Below, piece after piece: positions 17,212 to 26,439 of a stretch of 64,000 bases of DNA. The stretch covers positions 186,001 through 250,000 of the forward strand of contig NZ_BCYO01000003.1 of NCBI RefSeq assembly GCF_001598235.1, in the 5' to 3' direction. A model generated the notes under the pieces. That model ran no database searches. It saw only the letters and a list, made by a program, of their open reading frames with translations, and was not told where the DNA came from. The position numbers and the translations under genes are program-made. The stretch is from Polaromonas jejuensis NBRC 106434. Its GTDB lineage: Bacteria; Pseudomonadota; Gammaproteobacteria; Burkholderiales; Burkholderiaceae_C. Positions within the stretch are counted from its first letter, which is position 1. Each line of letters begins with the position of its first letter.

Positions 17212-17634
17212 TCAGGACTTCCGGTCTGCCGACGCGCTCCAGCGATTGTTCCAGGCCTTGTCTTGAGCTTTCTCCAAGTCACGGCGGTCGCGCTTGGTGG
17301 GGCGGCCGTGCTCCAGGCTGCTGGCCGGCTCGCTCGCCAGCCGGCGCTGCTCGGCGGCCTGGGCTTTCAGGCGCAGGCTTTCTTCGGTTTCTTCATAGAG
17401 CTGCTGCGCCACCGCCGCTGCGCCGCGCTGCTTGCTGATGCCGCGCACGATCAGCGTACGAACCAGCGGCCCCTGCCGCAGCGTGACGGTGTCGCCCGCC
17501 TTGACCTCGCGCGCGGGCTTGGCTTCCTGGTCGTTGATGCGCACGCGCCCCTTGTCGATTTCCAGGGCAGCGAGCGAGCGGGTCTTGTAGAAGCGGGCGG
17601 CCCACAGCCACTTGTCGATACGTAATTTATCCAT
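17212..17634 (-). CDS. hslR: S4-domain RNA-binding heat shock protein (Hsp15/HslR)
   Basis: The 140-residue basic protein starts MDKLRIDKWLWAARFYKTRS, the hallmark of Hsp15, within an S4 domain (about 1-70), followed by a Lys/Arg-rich tail (GRPTKRDRRDLEKAQDKAWNNRW). Hsp15 binds stalled 50S subunits carrying nascent peptidyl-tRNA and helps recycle them. It is six bases downstream of tctE on the same strand and may be co-transcribed by chance. No heat-shock promoter was seen just before it. Confidence 0.9.
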   Translation of the reverse strand: MDKLRIDKWLWAARFYKTRSLAALEIDKGRVRINDQEAKPAREVKAGDTVTLRQGPLVRTLIVRGISKQRGAAAVAQQLYEETEESLRLKAQAAEQRRLASEPASSLEHGRPTKRDRRDLEKAQDKAWNNRWSASADRKS

Positions 17635-17640
17635 CTGCCG

Positions 17641-19194
17641 CTATTTTGAACCGTCTTGAAGCAGCGGCAGGCGAACCGTGGCATCGAGCCCCGTGACCCG
17701 GCCCCGCTGGAGCCGGTTGTTCAGCGCAATGCTGCCGTCCAGCGCCTGGGTGATTTCCCGGCAAATGGCCAGACCCAGCCCGGAGCCGTGGCGCACATTG
17801 CCCGCCGAAAAGGGCTGGTACAGGCGTGATGCCAGTTCGGCCGGGATGCCGGGGCCGCTGTCGCTGATGGTCAGCACGGCCTGGTGTCGGGCGTCGGTGA
17901 CGATGCGCACCGCCAGGGTGCCACCGGCCGGCGTGTGCTTGATGGCGTTGTGCAGCAGGTTGCGCGTCAGCTCGCCCAGCATCCATTCGTGCGCATGAAC
18001 GGCGGCCGGCACGGTTTCAATTTCGAAGTCTATGTCTTTCTCGGCAATCAGCGGCGAGAGGTCCAGCGCCACCGAGCGCACCACCTGCGCCAGGTCGACG
18101 GCCTGCAGATCGGCCTGCTGGCGCAGCTGCTCCACCTTGGCCAGCGCCAGCATCTGGTTGGCCAGCAGGGTGGCGCGGTCCACGGTCTGGTTGATTTCAC
18201 CGAGGGCCGCCGGGGCGTCCAGGTCGCCGTGCAGCGCCGATTGCACCTGCACCTTCAGCACCGCCAGCGGCGTGCGCAACTGGTGGGCCGCGTCGCGCAC
18301 AAAGCGCTTTTGGTGGTCGAGCAGGTGTTGCAATCGGCCCATCACCTCGTTGGTGGCATCGACCAGGGGCCGCAGTTCGCGCGGCGCATCGGGGGCGCTG
18401 AGGGCCGTCAGGTCGCCTTCGGGCCTGGCCTGCAGCTCGGCGCTGAGGCGGCGCACGGGGCGGGTGGCGCGCTGCACCACGACCACGACCACAAAGGCAA
18501 TCACCGCCAGCAGCAGGGCCTGGCGCCACAGCGTGTCGACCAGAATCTTGCGCGCCAGCGTTTTGCGCAGCTCCAGCGTTTCCGCCACCTGGATCACCGC
18601 CATGGCGCGTCCGTCCGGGCTGGCCACCGGCTGCAGCAGCACCGCCACGCGCACATCCTCGCCCTGAAAGACGTCGTCGTAAAAATCCACCAGGGCGGCG
18701 TAGGGCGGCTTGGCCGGGATGCGGCCGCGCCAGAAGGGCAGTTGCGCAAAGCCGGACACCATTTCGCCGTTGAGGCTGGAGATCCGGTAAAAGAGGCGGC
18801 TCTGGTTGTCGGCCTCGAAGGCTTCGAGTGCGGCATAGGGCAGGTCCACGCGCAACCTGGACTGCTCGTCGTAGCCGCTTACCTCGAGCTGCTCGCCGAT
18901 CGATTTGGCCGAGGCCAGCAGGGTGCGGTCGTAGGCCGTGTTGACGGCCGCAAGCGCCTGCTGGTACAGGCTCACGGTGTTGATGACAACCAGCAGGCCG
19001 ACGGGCAGCAGGATGCCCAGCAGCAGGTAGCGTCGAAGTGAGATGGCCCCCGCGCTCGCCGCTGCGTGTGCTTCGCTGCCCTCCGCGGGGACCATTTCGG
19101 CTGGGGACGGTCCGGCGCCGAAATGCGGTACTTCCCGTGCTGCCGCGTCTTGCCTTGTACTGCTGTCTGAAGGGCTTGGCTCGCCGGTGCTCAT
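17641..19194 (-). CDS. tctE: Sensor histidine kinase of the tricarboxylate system (TctE-like)
   Basis: The 517-residue inner-membrane kinase has TM1 at about 54-76, a periplasmic sensor domain, TM2 at about 222-241 and a short HAMP-like linker. The H-box QKRFVRDAAHQLRTPL carries His304, and GSGLGLAICREI lies in the ATPase domain. It should sense tricarboxylates and phosphorylate TctD. The ATG overlaps the tctD stop by four bases. The first 50 cytoplasmic residues are unusual: low-complexity and including PAEGSEAHAAASAGA (36-50), encoded by a 46 bp repeat also found inside the RND gene at 46.8 kb. A start at Met34 would still include this peptide. Confidence 0.87.
   Translation of the reverse strand: MSTGEPSPSDSSTRQDAAAREVPHFGAGPSPAEMVPAEGSEAHAAASAGAISLRRYLLLGILLPVGLLVVINTVSLYQQALAAVNTAYDRTLLASAKSIGEQLEVSGYDEQSRLRVDLPYAALEAFEADNQSRLFYRISSLNGEMVSGFAQLPFWRGRIPAKPPYAALVDFYDDVFQGEDVRVAVLLQPVASPDGRAMAVIQVAETLELRKTLARKILVDTLWRQALLLAVIAFVVVVVVQRATRPVRRLSAELQARPEGDLTALSAPDAPRELRPLVDATNEVMGRLQHLLDHQKRFVRDAAHQLRTPLAVLKVQVQSALHGDLDAPAALGEINQTVDRATLLANQMLALAKVEQLRQQADLQAVDLAQVVRSVALDLSPLIAEKDIDFEIETVPAAVHAHEWMLGELTRNLLHNAIKHTPAGGTLAVRIVTDARHQAVLTISDSGPGIPAELASRLYQPFSAGNVRHGSGLGLAICREITQALDGSIALNNRLQRGRVTGLDATVRLPLLQDGSK
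19045..19090 (-). repeat. 46 bp repeat read in frame within tctE
   Basis: On the minus strand this segment begins CCCCGCGGAGGGCAGCGAAG and ends GGCGAGCGCGGGGGCC. It matches 39 of 46 bases with 46838-46883 in the RND pump gene, in the same reading phase, so both proteins contain GSEAHAxASxGA. The two host genes are otherwise unrelated. Confidence 0.8.
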
Positions 19195-19883
19195 GCGTTC
19201 ACCTTCAGCAGATAGCCCAGGCCGCGCAGCGTCACCAGGGTCACGCCGGTGTGGGCGAGTTTTTTGCGCAGCCGGTAGACCACGACTTCTACGGCCTCGT
19301 ACTGCACGTCGACCTCGCCCGGAAACACCAGTTCAAAAAGCCTTTCCTTGGAAACCGCGTGGCCGGGTTTGACGATGAGCGTTTGCAGCAGCGCAAGTTC
19401 GCGCGGCGTGAGCTCCAGCACCTGATCGCGATGGTAGATCGCGCCGCTCTCTTTTTCATAGCGTAGTGTGCCTACCAGTTGAGAGCTGGAGCCTGATTCT
19501 GCGCTGGATGCGGCGCGGCGGCGGCCGAGCGCGCGCAGGCGGGCTTCCAGCTCATCGAGGTCAAAGGGTTTGGGCAGGTAGTCATCGGCACCGCTGTTCA
19601 GTCCGACGATGCGGTCGCCCACCGTGCCGCGCGCCGTGAGTATGAGTACCGGTGTCGCCAGGCCCTGGCGGCGTGCCTGCTCCAGTACCAGCAGGCCGTC
19701 GAGGCCGGGCAGGCTGAGGTCGAGCACCACCACGTCGGGCTGCGCGGCGGTCCATTGGTCCAGCGCCTGCCGGCCGTCGGTGCAGCTCACCACCTCCATG
19801 CCGCGCCGGTTCAGGGCGCGCTGCAGGGCGGCCTGCATGGAGGCATCGTCTTCGATCAGCAGCAGTTTCAGGGTCGGCGTCAT
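19191..19883 (-). CDS. tctD: OmpR-family response regulator (TctD-like)
   Basis: The receiver domain starts MTPTLKLLLIEDDASMQAAL, with the phospho-acceptor Asp in VVVLDLSLPGLDG and the conserved Lys in YLPKPFDLDEL. The C-terminal winged helix has LTPRELALLQTLI and ends VTLRGLGYLLKVNA. At 230 residues it has family length; ATG 19883 removes a 32-residue lead lying in the intergenic region. It diverges from tctC and should activate tctCBA when tricarboxylate is sensed. It overlaps tctE by ATGA. Confidence 0.9.
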   Translation of the reverse strand: MTPTLKLLLIEDDASMQAALQRALNRRGMEVVSCTDGRQALDQWTAAQPDVVVLDLSLPGLDGLLVLEQARRQGLATPVLILTARGTVGDRIVGLNSGADDYLPKPFDLDELEARLRALGRRRAASSAESGSSSQLVGTLRYEKESGAIYHRDQVLELTPRELALLQTLIVKPGHAVSKERLFELVFPGEVDVQYEAVEVVVYRLRKKLAHTGVTLVTLRGLGYLLKVNA

Positions 19884-19981
19884 GGGCAGGACGTTAGCAC
19901 TTTCCCTTATGTTTTCGGACAGCTGATTGACAGAAAGGCTGGGCATGATCGCTGGGTTACTAGCAACACAAGGAGACACTC

Positions 19982-20941
19982 ATGCGTCGCGATACTTTTT
20001 TGAAATCCCTGGCCGCCCTGGCGGCCACCGGGGCCTTGCCCCTGCCGGCCTTTGCGGCGGCCAACTTGAAAATCATGATTCCATCCAATCCCGGCGGCGG
20101 CTGGGACACCACCGCCCGGACCTTGGGCAAGGTCATGATGGAATCCGGCTCGGCCTCCACCGTGACCTATGACAACAAGGGCGGCGCGGCCGGCGCGCTG
20201 GGCCTGGCCCAGTTTGTCAATGGCAGCAAGGGCGACGGCAACGCGCTGATGGTCATGGGCGCCGTGATGCTGGGCGGCCTGATCACCGGCAAGCCGCCGG
20301 TCAGCCTGTCGCAGGCCACGCCGATTGCGCGCCTGACCAGCGAATACAACGTGTTTGTGCTGCCCGCCAACTCGCCTTTCAAGTCCATGAAGGAAGTGAT
20401 TGAGCAGCTCAAGAAAGACCCGGGCAGCGTGAAATGGGGCGGCGGTTCGCGCGGCTCCACCGAGCACATTGCCGCCGCCATGATTGCGCGCGAGGTCGGC
20501 GTCGACCCCGCCAAGATCAATTACGTCGCTTTCCGGGGCGGCGGAGAAGCCACCGCAGCCATCCTGGGCGGCAACGTCACCGTGGGCGGCAGTGGCTACA
20601 GCGAGTTCGCCGAGTACATCAGCACCGGCAAAATGAAGGCGCTGGCCGTGACTTCCGAGGCCCGCCTGAAGGCCGTGAACGTTCCCACGCTGAAGGAGCA
20701 GGGCATCGATGTCGTGCTTGGAAACTGGCGCGGCATTTACGGCGCGCCGGGTATTTCGCCCGCGCAGCGCGAAGCCTTGACCGCGATGGTTCTCAAGGCC
20801 GTCAAGTCCAAGAGCTGGATGGAGGCGTGCGAGAAAAACGGCTGGACCCCCGCCGTGCTGACCGGCCCGGCCTTTGACAAGTTCGTGGACGACGACTTTG
20901 CCAGCCTGCGCGCCACCATGGTCAAGACCGGCATGATCTGA
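19982..20941 (+). CDS. tctC: Tricarboxylate-binding periplasmic receptor TctC
   Basis: This 319-residue Bug-family receptor has a signal peptide (to PAFAA, about residue 26) and the TctC-type GGGWDTTARTLG near residue 38, not the VVPFxAGG of common Bug proteins. It also has GSGYSEFAEY in lobe two. It delivers citrate or another tricarboxylate to TctAB. AAGGAGA precedes ATG 19982. It diverges from tctDE across 98 bp that must hold both promoters; a perfect TTGACA lies at 19927-19932 but its -10 is unclear. Confidence 0.9.
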   Translation: MRRDTFLKSLAALAATGALPLPAFAAANLKIMIPSNPGGGWDTTARTLGKVMMESGSASTVTYDNKGGAAGALGLAQFVNGSKGDGNALMVMGAVMLGGLITGKPPVSLSQATPIARLTSEYNVFVLPANSPFKSMKEVIEQLKKDPGSVKWGGGSRGSTEHIAAAMIAREVGVDPAKINYVAFRGGGEATAAILGGNVTVGGSGYSEFAEYISTGKMKALAVTSEARLKAVNVPTLKEQGIDVVLGNWRGIYGAPGISPAQREALTAMVLKAVKSKSWMEACEKNGWTPAVLTGPAFDKFVDDDFASLRATMVKTGMI

Positions 20942-21031
20942 GGCCCAGCCTCTCCGCTCTCACGGCGCGTTGCCTGAACCAGGCAGCGTGCCGTTTCAAC
21001 GTTCAGTTCCAAGTTATTGGGAACCATAACA

Positions 21032-21586
21032 ATGACAACTTCACATTCCTTGGCCCACGGGCCTTCCGACCTGGCCGTGCAGGCTACGGCGGCCGTCTGG
21101 CCGCAAAGCCTGGTCGGCGCCGGCGTGCTGCTGACCGGCCTGGCGCTGGCCTTTGGCGCCATCAGCATTTCCTCCGAGGCCGGCTATGGCGGCGTCGGGC
21201 CCAACTTCCTGCCCTGGCTGATCTCTATCGTGCTCACGGTCTGCGGCGGATGGATCATCTGGGAAGCGCGCAGCGGTGGCTTTCGCGAGCTTGACCCGCC
21301 TTCCGGCGCGACGCGGGCCTACTGGCCGGGCTTTGTCTGGGTCTCGGCCGGCCTGCTGCTCAACGCGGCACTGATCACCACGATAGGCTTTATTTTCAGC
21401 TGCACGCTGTGCTACCTGCTGGCGGTGCAGGGTCTGCGGCGCGCCAGTGGCCAGCCGGCGGGCGCGGTTCGCACCTGGGGCCTTGACATCATCGCCGGGT
21501 TGCTGATTTCAGCGCCGGTGTTCTGGATGTTCACGCAATTCCTGGCAATCAACCTGCCGGGCCTGACAGCAACCGGGTGGCTCTGA
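21032..21586 (+). CDS. tctB: Small membrane subunit of tripartite tricarboxylate transporter (TctB)
   Basis: The 184-residue protein has four predicted membrane helices (about 32-50, 64-80, 100-130 and 150-172) and the TctB fold. It is always paired with TctA, as here, where one base separates the stop from the tctA ATG. ATG 21032 is chosen over TTG 21017. It partners TctA in the inner membrane for cation-coupled uptake. Confidence 0.88.
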   Translation: MTTSHSLAHGPSDLAVQATAAVWPQSLVGAGVLLTGLALAFGAISISSEAGYGGVGPNFLPWLISIVLTVCGGWIIWEARSGGFRELDPPSGATRAYWPGFVWVSAGLLLNAALITTIGFIFSCTLCYLLAVQGLRRASGQPAGAVRTWGLDIIAGLLISAPVFWMFTQFLAINLPGLTATGWL

Positions 21587-21587
21587 C

Positions 21588-23093
21588 ATGGATATCTTCA
21601 ACGCATTGATGCATGGCTTCGCGCTCGCGATCACGCCTGCCAATCTTTTGTGGTGCCTGGTGGGCTGCGCCTTGGGCACGGCCGTGGGCGTGCTGCCCGG
21701 TATCGGCCCGGCGGTGGCCGTGGCCATGCTGCTGCCGATCACGGCCAAGGTCGACGTCACGGCCTCGATGATCTTTTTCTCGGGCATTTACTACGGCGCC
21801 ATGTATGGCGGCTCGACCACCTCCATCCTGCTCAACACGCCGGGTGAAACCGCCAGCATGGTCACGGCCATGGAGGGCAACAAGATGGCCAAGAGCGGTC
21901 GCGCGGGCGCCGCGCTGGCGACCGCCGCCATCGGCTCCTTTGTGGCGGGCACCATTGCCACGGTCATCGTGACGCTGTTCGCGCCTTTTGTGGCCGAGTT
22001 TGCGGTCAAGCTGGGCCCGCCCGAGTATTTCCTGCTGATGCTGCTGGCCTTCACCACGGTCAGCGCGGTGCTGGGCAAAAGCACGCTGCGCGGCATGACG
22101 GCGCTGTTTGTCGGCCTGGCGGCGGGTTGCGTCGGACTCGACCAGATTTCGGGCCAGGGCCGCTACACCGGCGGCATTCCGGAATTGCTGGACGGCATTG
22201 AAATCGTGCTGGTGGCGGTCGGTTTGTTCGCGGTGGCGGAAGTGCTGTACGCCGTGCTGTATGAAGGCCGGGTGGTGGAAGAGCAGAACAAGCTCAGCCG
22301 CGTGCACATGACGGCGCGCGACTGGAAGCGCTCGATTCCCGCCTGGCTGCGCGGCACAGCCATAGGCACGCCTTTTGGCTGTATTCCGGCGGGCGGCACC
22401 GAGATACCGACCTTCCTGAGCTATGCGATGGAAAAAAAGCTGGCCAGGAATCCCGAAGACAGGGCGGAATTCGGCACCCGGGGCGCCATCGAAGGCGTGG
22501 CCGGCCCGGAAGCGGCCAACAATGCCACGGTGACGGCCGCGCTGATTCCCCTGCTCACGCTGGGCATTCCGACCTCCAACACCACGGCCATCCTGCTGGG
22601 CGCCTTCCAGAACTACGGCATCCAGCCTGGGCCGCAGCTGTTCACCACGTCGGCCGCCCTGGTGTGGGCGCTGATTGCATCGCTCTACATCGGCAATGTG
22701 ATGCTGCTGGTGCTGAACCTGCCCATGGTGGGCTTCTGGGTCAAGCTGCTGAAGATCCCCAAGCCGCAGCTGTATGCGGGCATCCTGATCTTCGCGACGG
22801 TGGGCGCCTACGGCATGCGCCAGAGTGCGTTTGATTTGTTCCTGCTCTACGCCATTGGCCTGCTGGGTGTGCTGATGCGCCGCTTCGACTTTCCGACCGC
22901 CCCCGTGGTGGTGGGCATGATTCTCGGGCCCCTGGCGGAAGCGCAACTGCGCAATGCCATGTCGATAGGCGAGGGCAGCCCCATGGTGTTCTTCCAGCGC
23001 CCCATGTCGATCACGCTTGTCGTGACCGTGGTGGCGGTGCTGGTGTTGCCGCGCCTGGCCAAGTACTGGTCCGGGCGCAAGGCCGTAGTCTGA
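21588..23093 (+). CDS. tctA: Large membrane subunit of tripartite tricarboxylate transporter (TctA)
   Basis: The 501-residue protein has about twelve helices. The TctA hallmark is near residue 40: [19 protein letters not shown] followed by [22 protein letters not shown] second internal half-motif [17 protein letters not shown] is near residue 325. It forms the transport path for the ligand delivered by TctC. It is co-transcribed with tctB and followed after 28 bp by a second TctC-like gene. Confidence 0.92.
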   Translation: MDIFNALMHGFALAITPANLLWCLVGCALGTAVGVLPGIGPAVAVAMLLPITAKVDVTASMIFFSGIYYGAMYGGSTTSILLNTPGETASMVTAMEGNKMAKSGRAGAALATAAIGSFVAGTIATVIVTLFAPFVAEFAVKLGPPEYFLLMLLAFTTVSAVLGKSTLRGMTALFVGLAAGCVGLDQISGQGRYTGGIPELLDGIEIVLVAVGLFAVAEVLYAVLYEGRVVEEQNKLSRVHMTARDWKRSIPAWLRGTAIGTPFGCIPAGGTEIPTFLSYAMEKKLARNPEDRAEFGTRGAIEGVAGPEAANNATVTAALIPLLTLGIPTSNTTAILLGAFQNYGIQPGPQLFTTSAALVWALIASLYIGNVMLLVLNLPMVGFWVKLLKIPKPQLYAGILIFATVGAYGMRQSAFDLFLLYAIGLLGVLMRRFDFPTAPVVVGMILGPLAEAQLRNAMSIGEGSPMVFFQRPMSITLVVTVVAVLVLPRLAKYWSGRKAVV

Positions 23094-23121
23094 AAATTGC
23101 TATCAACAACCGAGGGAAAAC

Positions 23122-24147
23122 ATGCTGAATCTCGAACGACGCGCCGTTCTGGGCGGACTCGCAGGACTTGGAATGACTGCCTTGGGAGGCACGGCGCCGG
23201 CGTGGGCTCAAACGGCCAAAACCGCCGCAGCTGGTGCTTCCGGCAAAGCCAGGGCGGCCAGGCTGGCGCCGAAGCTGCGCATCGTCATCCCCGCGAACGC
23301 CGGCGGGGGCTGGGACCAGACCGGCCGGGCCCTGGGCACAGCGCTGCTGGGCGCCGGCATGACCGACGAGATCGAGTATGAGAACAAGGGCGGCAAGGGC
23401 GGCACCCTGGGGCTGGCTTACTACGCCGAAAAATACAGCAACGACCCCAATACCCTGCTGATGGGCGGCATGGTCATGGTCGGTGCGGTCGCGCTGCAAA
23501 AGCCGGCTGTGGACATGACCCGCATCCAGCCGATTGCGCGCCTGACCAGCGACTACCTGGTGGTGGTGGTCGCCGCCAACTCACCGATCCGCTCCATTGG
23601 CGATCTCGCCGAACGCATGCGCGCCAACCCCAAAGAGGTGCCTATCGCCGGTGGCTCGGCCGGCGGCGTGGATCATGTGTTTGCCGGCGTGTTCACACGG
23701 GCTTCCAAAGGCAACCCGGAAGAGTTGATGTACCTGCCTTTTGCCGGTGGCGCCGAAGTGGTGCAGGCGGTGCTGGGCGGCAAGGCGGTGGCCGGCATAT
23801 CGGGCTATAGCGAGTTCAGCGAGCAACTGGCCAGCGGCAAGCTGCGTGCCATTGGCGTGTCGTCCAAGCGCTCGGTGTTTGGCATTCCTGCGATTCGCGA
23901 GCAGGGCGTGGACGTGGACATGGCCAACTGGCGCGGCGTGTTCACCGGCCAGGGCGTGAGCGCCGCGCGCCAGGCCGAGATGGTCGAAGCCGTGAAGGCG
24001 GCGACCGGCCATGAATCGTGGCAAAAAACCCTGAAGCAAAACCACTGGGCATCGTCCCTGCTGTCCGGCCCCAGTTTCAGCAGCTTTATCGACTTTGACA
24101 TGACGACTTCGCGGGTGATGGTGCACCTGCTCAAGCTGAAAGTCTGA
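23122..24147 (+). CDS. Second TctC-like periplasmic receptor with twin-arginine-like signal
   Basis: The 341-residue receptor is clearly related to TctC upstream: GGGWDQTGRALG, RLTSDY and GISGYSEF are shared motifs. Its leader MLNLERRAVLGGLAGLGM has an RR pair before a moderately hydrophobic stretch, like a Tat signal, whereas tctC has an ordinary Sec-type leader. A GAGGGA ribosome site is good, and it lies in the tct operon. It may give the single TctAB channel a second ligand. Divergence from TctC looks old, since the surrounding residues differ widely. Confidence 0.86.
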   Translation: MLNLERRAVLGGLAGLGMTALGGTAPAWAQTAKTAAAGASGKARAARLAPKLRIVIPANAGGGWDQTGRALGTALLGAGMTDEIEYENKGGKGGTLGLAYYAEKYSNDPNTLLMGGMVMVGAVALQKPAVDMTRIQPIARLTSDYLVVVVAANSPIRSIGDLAERMRANPKEVPIAGGSAGGVDHVFAGVFTRASKGNPEELMYLPFAGGAEVVQAVLGGKAVAGISGYSEFSEQLASGKLRAIGVSSKRSVFGIPAIREQGVDVDMANWRGVFTGQGVSAARQAEMVEAVKAATGHESWQKTLKQNHWASSLLSGPSFSSFIDFDMTTSRVMVHLLKLKV

Positions 24148-24234
24148 GCATTCGGGGCCGGCGCGTTGCCGGCTCCTCCGGTCTGGCGTGGCGGGGGAAT
24201 TCTGAATTCGACCTGGTGGATTCGCACTATCTGC

Positions 24235-24249
24235 TGTTAGCGTTACCAT
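24235..24249. promoter_or_regulatory. LacI-family operator in front of the regulator gene
   Basis: TGTTAGCGTTACCAT differs at one base from the two TGTTAACGTTACCAT sites before the glucarate operon. It ends 7 bp before the regulator's ATG, a position that would give autorepression. Confidence 0.65.
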
Positions 24250-24256
24250 ATGCGCG

Positions 24257-25306
24257 ATGACAGATTCACGCCCGAAGAATAATCAGCCGACCTTGCCCGC
24301 CCCGCAACGCCAGCGTCCTCACAGCGTGACGGTGAGCGATGTGGCGCGCCTGGCTGGCGTATCGGCGATGACGGTGTCGCGCGCTGTCAACACACCGGAT
24401 CAGGTGCCGGCGGCGACCTTGAAGAAGGTGCAGGATGCGGTCGCCAAGACCGGCTATGTGCCGAATCTCCTGGCCGGCGGGCTTCGTTCAAGCAAGAGCC
24501 GTTTGGTCGCCGCGCTGGTGCCCACGCTGGCAGGGCCCGTGTTCATGGAAACCATTCAGGCCTTGACGGCCGCCCTGGCCGAACACGGCTATCAACTGAT
24601 GCTCGGCCAGAGCGGTTACGCGAACTCGCGTGAAGACGATCTGCTGAGTGCGATCATCGGCCGCAGGCCCGACGGCATCGTGCTGACGGGCATCATGCAT
24701 TCCATTGAAGGCCGGCGGCGCCTGCTGGCAGCAGGCATCCCGGTGGTGGAAACCTGGGACCTCACGCCCACGCCCATCGATATGCTGGTCGGCTTTTCGC
24801 ACACGGAAGTGGGGCGCAGCGTCTGCGACTATCTGCACGCGCGTGGGCGCCGCCACCTGGCGGTCATAGGCGGTGACGACGAGCGCTCGCACCGCCGCAA
24901 CCAGGCTTTCGTGGAGGCGGCCGCCAAACTGGGGCTCGCACCGCCGCCGATTCATCTGGTGCCTGCGCCCACCTCACTGGGCAGCGGGCGCAGCGGCTTG
25001 CGCACACTGCTGGCGGAACACCCGGACATCGATGCGATTTTCTGCAGCTCCGACCTGCTGGCTCTGGGGGTGCTGATTGAGGCGCAGGCGCAAGGCATTG
25101 ATGTGCCGGGCAGGCTCGCCGTCATGGGCTTTGGCGACCTGTCCCTGGCCCGTGACCTGCACCCGGCATTGACGACGGTTCGGATTGACGGCACGCGCAT
25201 TGGGCGTCAGGCCGCGCAGTGCATCGTGGACCGCGCCCAAGGCCGCCAGATCGAGGCGCGCGTGATGGACATCGGCTTCACGATCATTGAGCGCGCCAGC
25301 GTCTGA
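24257..25306 (+). CDS. LacI-family transcriptional regulator of the glucarate operon
   Basis: The 349-residue protein has the LacI headpiece at about residues 24-70 (VTVSDVARLAGVSAMTVSRA, then TGYVPNLLAGGLRSSKS) and a sugar-binding-like core. The closest familiar types are gluconate/GntR-like LacI regulators. One operator copy overlaps its own promoter region and two precede the Bug-gudD-kdgD operon, so it very probably represses glucarate use and itself, with glucarate or a pathway intermediate as inducer. No good ribosome site precedes ATG 24257; the operator occupies that space. Confidence 0.88.
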   Translation: MTDSRPKNNQPTLPAPQRQRPHSVTVSDVARLAGVSAMTVSRAVNTPDQVPAATLKKVQDAVAKTGYVPNLLAGGLRSSKSRLVAALVPTLAGPVFMETIQALTAALAEHGYQLMLGQSGYANSREDDLLSAIIGRRPDGIVLTGIMHSIEGRRRLLAAGIPVVETWDLTPTPIDMLVGFSHTEVGRSVCDYLHARGRRHLAVIGGDDERSHRRNQAFVEAAAKLGLAPPPIHLVPAPTSLGSGRSGLRTLLAEHPDIDAIFCSSDLLALGVLIEAQAQGIDVPGRLAVMGFGDLSLARDLHPALTTVRIDGTRIGRQAAQCIVDRAQGRQIEARVMDIGFTIIERASV

Positions 25307-25347
25307 TGGAAACTGCGGTATAGGTATTTTCCCTAGATTGTTTGTCA

Positions 25348-25397
25348 TTGACAAGATCGTTGTTAACGTTACCATTCAACGTTGTTAACGTTACCAT
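25348..25397 (+). promoter_or_regulatory. Glucarate operon promoter with two tandem LacI operators
   Basis: A perfect -35 TTGACA (25348-25353) is followed after 16 bp by a weak -10 TACCAT (25370-25375). Two identical copies of TGTTAACGTTACCAT (25361-25375 and 25383-25397), each around an AACGTT palindrome centre, lie 22 bp apart. The first covers the -10 and the second the transcription start, as expected of a repressor site. Confidence 0.65.
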
Positions 25398-25456
25398 TGC
25401 AATCCGCGTAGAGGTCGTTCATTGCGTCCATGCATCAACCCCCAAGAGACTTTCAG

Positions 25457-26413
25457 ATGAAAAAAATGTTGTGTGCGATCACCACTGCCTTGGCTCTGGC
25501 CACTCCGGCCTTCGCCTGGCCCGACAAGACCGTCACCATGGTGGTGCCGTTCCCGGCCGGTGGTTCCACCGACATGATCGCCCGCCAGCTGGCGCAAAAG
25601 CTGGGGGAGAAATTCGGGCAAACCTTCATCGTCGATAACCGGGCCGGTGCCACCGGCACCATTGGGGCGATGTATACCAAGCGCGCCGCGCCCGATGGCT
25701 ACACCCTCCTGGTGTCCTCGCTCGGTCCCTTTGTGATGGCGCCGCACCTGCTCAAGAGCGTGCAGTACGACGCCACCAAGGACTTCGATCTGATCACCGT
25801 GGCCGTGCAGGCGCCCAACGTGCTCGTGGTGCCAACGTCGTCGCCTTTGAAAAGCGTTGCCGACGTATTGGTGAAAATGAAGAAGGAGCCCGGCAAGATG
25901 AGTTTTGCATCGTCGGGCAATGGCTCTTCAGACCATTTGACGGCCGAGCTTTTCTGGCAGCAGACGCATACCACGGCACTGCATGTGCCTTACAAGGGCG
26001 GCGCGCCGGCGATCGCCGATCTGCTGGGTGGCCAGGTCGACGCCTCGTTTCAAAACATCAACGCGGTTCTCACGCAAGTCAATTCCGGCAAGCTGCGCGC
26101 GCTGGCCGTCACGGGTGACAAGCGTTCCACGCTGCTGCCCCAGGTGCCCACCCTGGCCGAAGCTGGCGTCAAGAATGTCGATGTGTACTCATGGCAGGCC
26201 GTCGCCGGCCCCAAGGGCTTGCCGGCCGATGTGCGTGGCAAACTGCAATCCGCCATCGTGGCCGCGCTCAATGACCCGCAGGTCAAGCCCAAGCTGGTAG
26301 ACCTCGGGTTCGAGATTGTCGCCAACACGCCTGAGCAGTTCGCCAAGTTCCAGGCGGATGAGTTTGCGCGCTGGAAGCGGGTGATCGAAGCCGGTAATAT
26401 CAAAGCAGACTGA
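25457..26413 (+). CDS. Bug-family periplasmic receptor, probably for glucarate
   Basis: The 318-residue receptor has a signal peptide ending near ATPAFAWP, then [23 protein letters not shown], the Bug ligand-loop motif. ATG 25457 is chosen because MKKMLCAI starts a normal leader. As the first gene of the glucarate operon, under two LacI operators, it probably binds glucarate or galactarate. No transporter subunits follow, so uptake must use TctAB-like or other membrane proteins from elsewhere. Confidence 0.85.
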   Translation: MKKMLCAITTALALATPAFAWPDKTVTMVVPFPAGGSTDMIARQLAQKLGEKFGQTFIVDNRAGATGTIGAMYTKRAAPDGYTLLVSSLGPFVMAPHLLKSVQYDATKDFDLITVAVQAPNVLVVPTSSPLKSVADVLVKMKKEPGKMSFASSGNGSSDHLTAELFWQQTHTTALHVPYKGGAPAIADLLGGQVDASFQNINAVLTQVNSGKLRALAVTGDKRSTLLPQVPTLAEAGVKNVDVYSWQAVAGPKGLPADVRGKLQSAIVAALNDPQVKPKLVDLGFEIVANTPEQFAKFQADEFARWKRVIEAGNIKAD

Positions 26414-26439
26414 ACCAACCGATAGAACAGAGAGCACCC

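Noticed and set aside
23093-23121. Copy of the dispersed palindromic repeat after tctA
   Set aside because: Only TTGCTATCAA is present; the AGCTGnTTGCGCCC core and the hairpin partner are missing.
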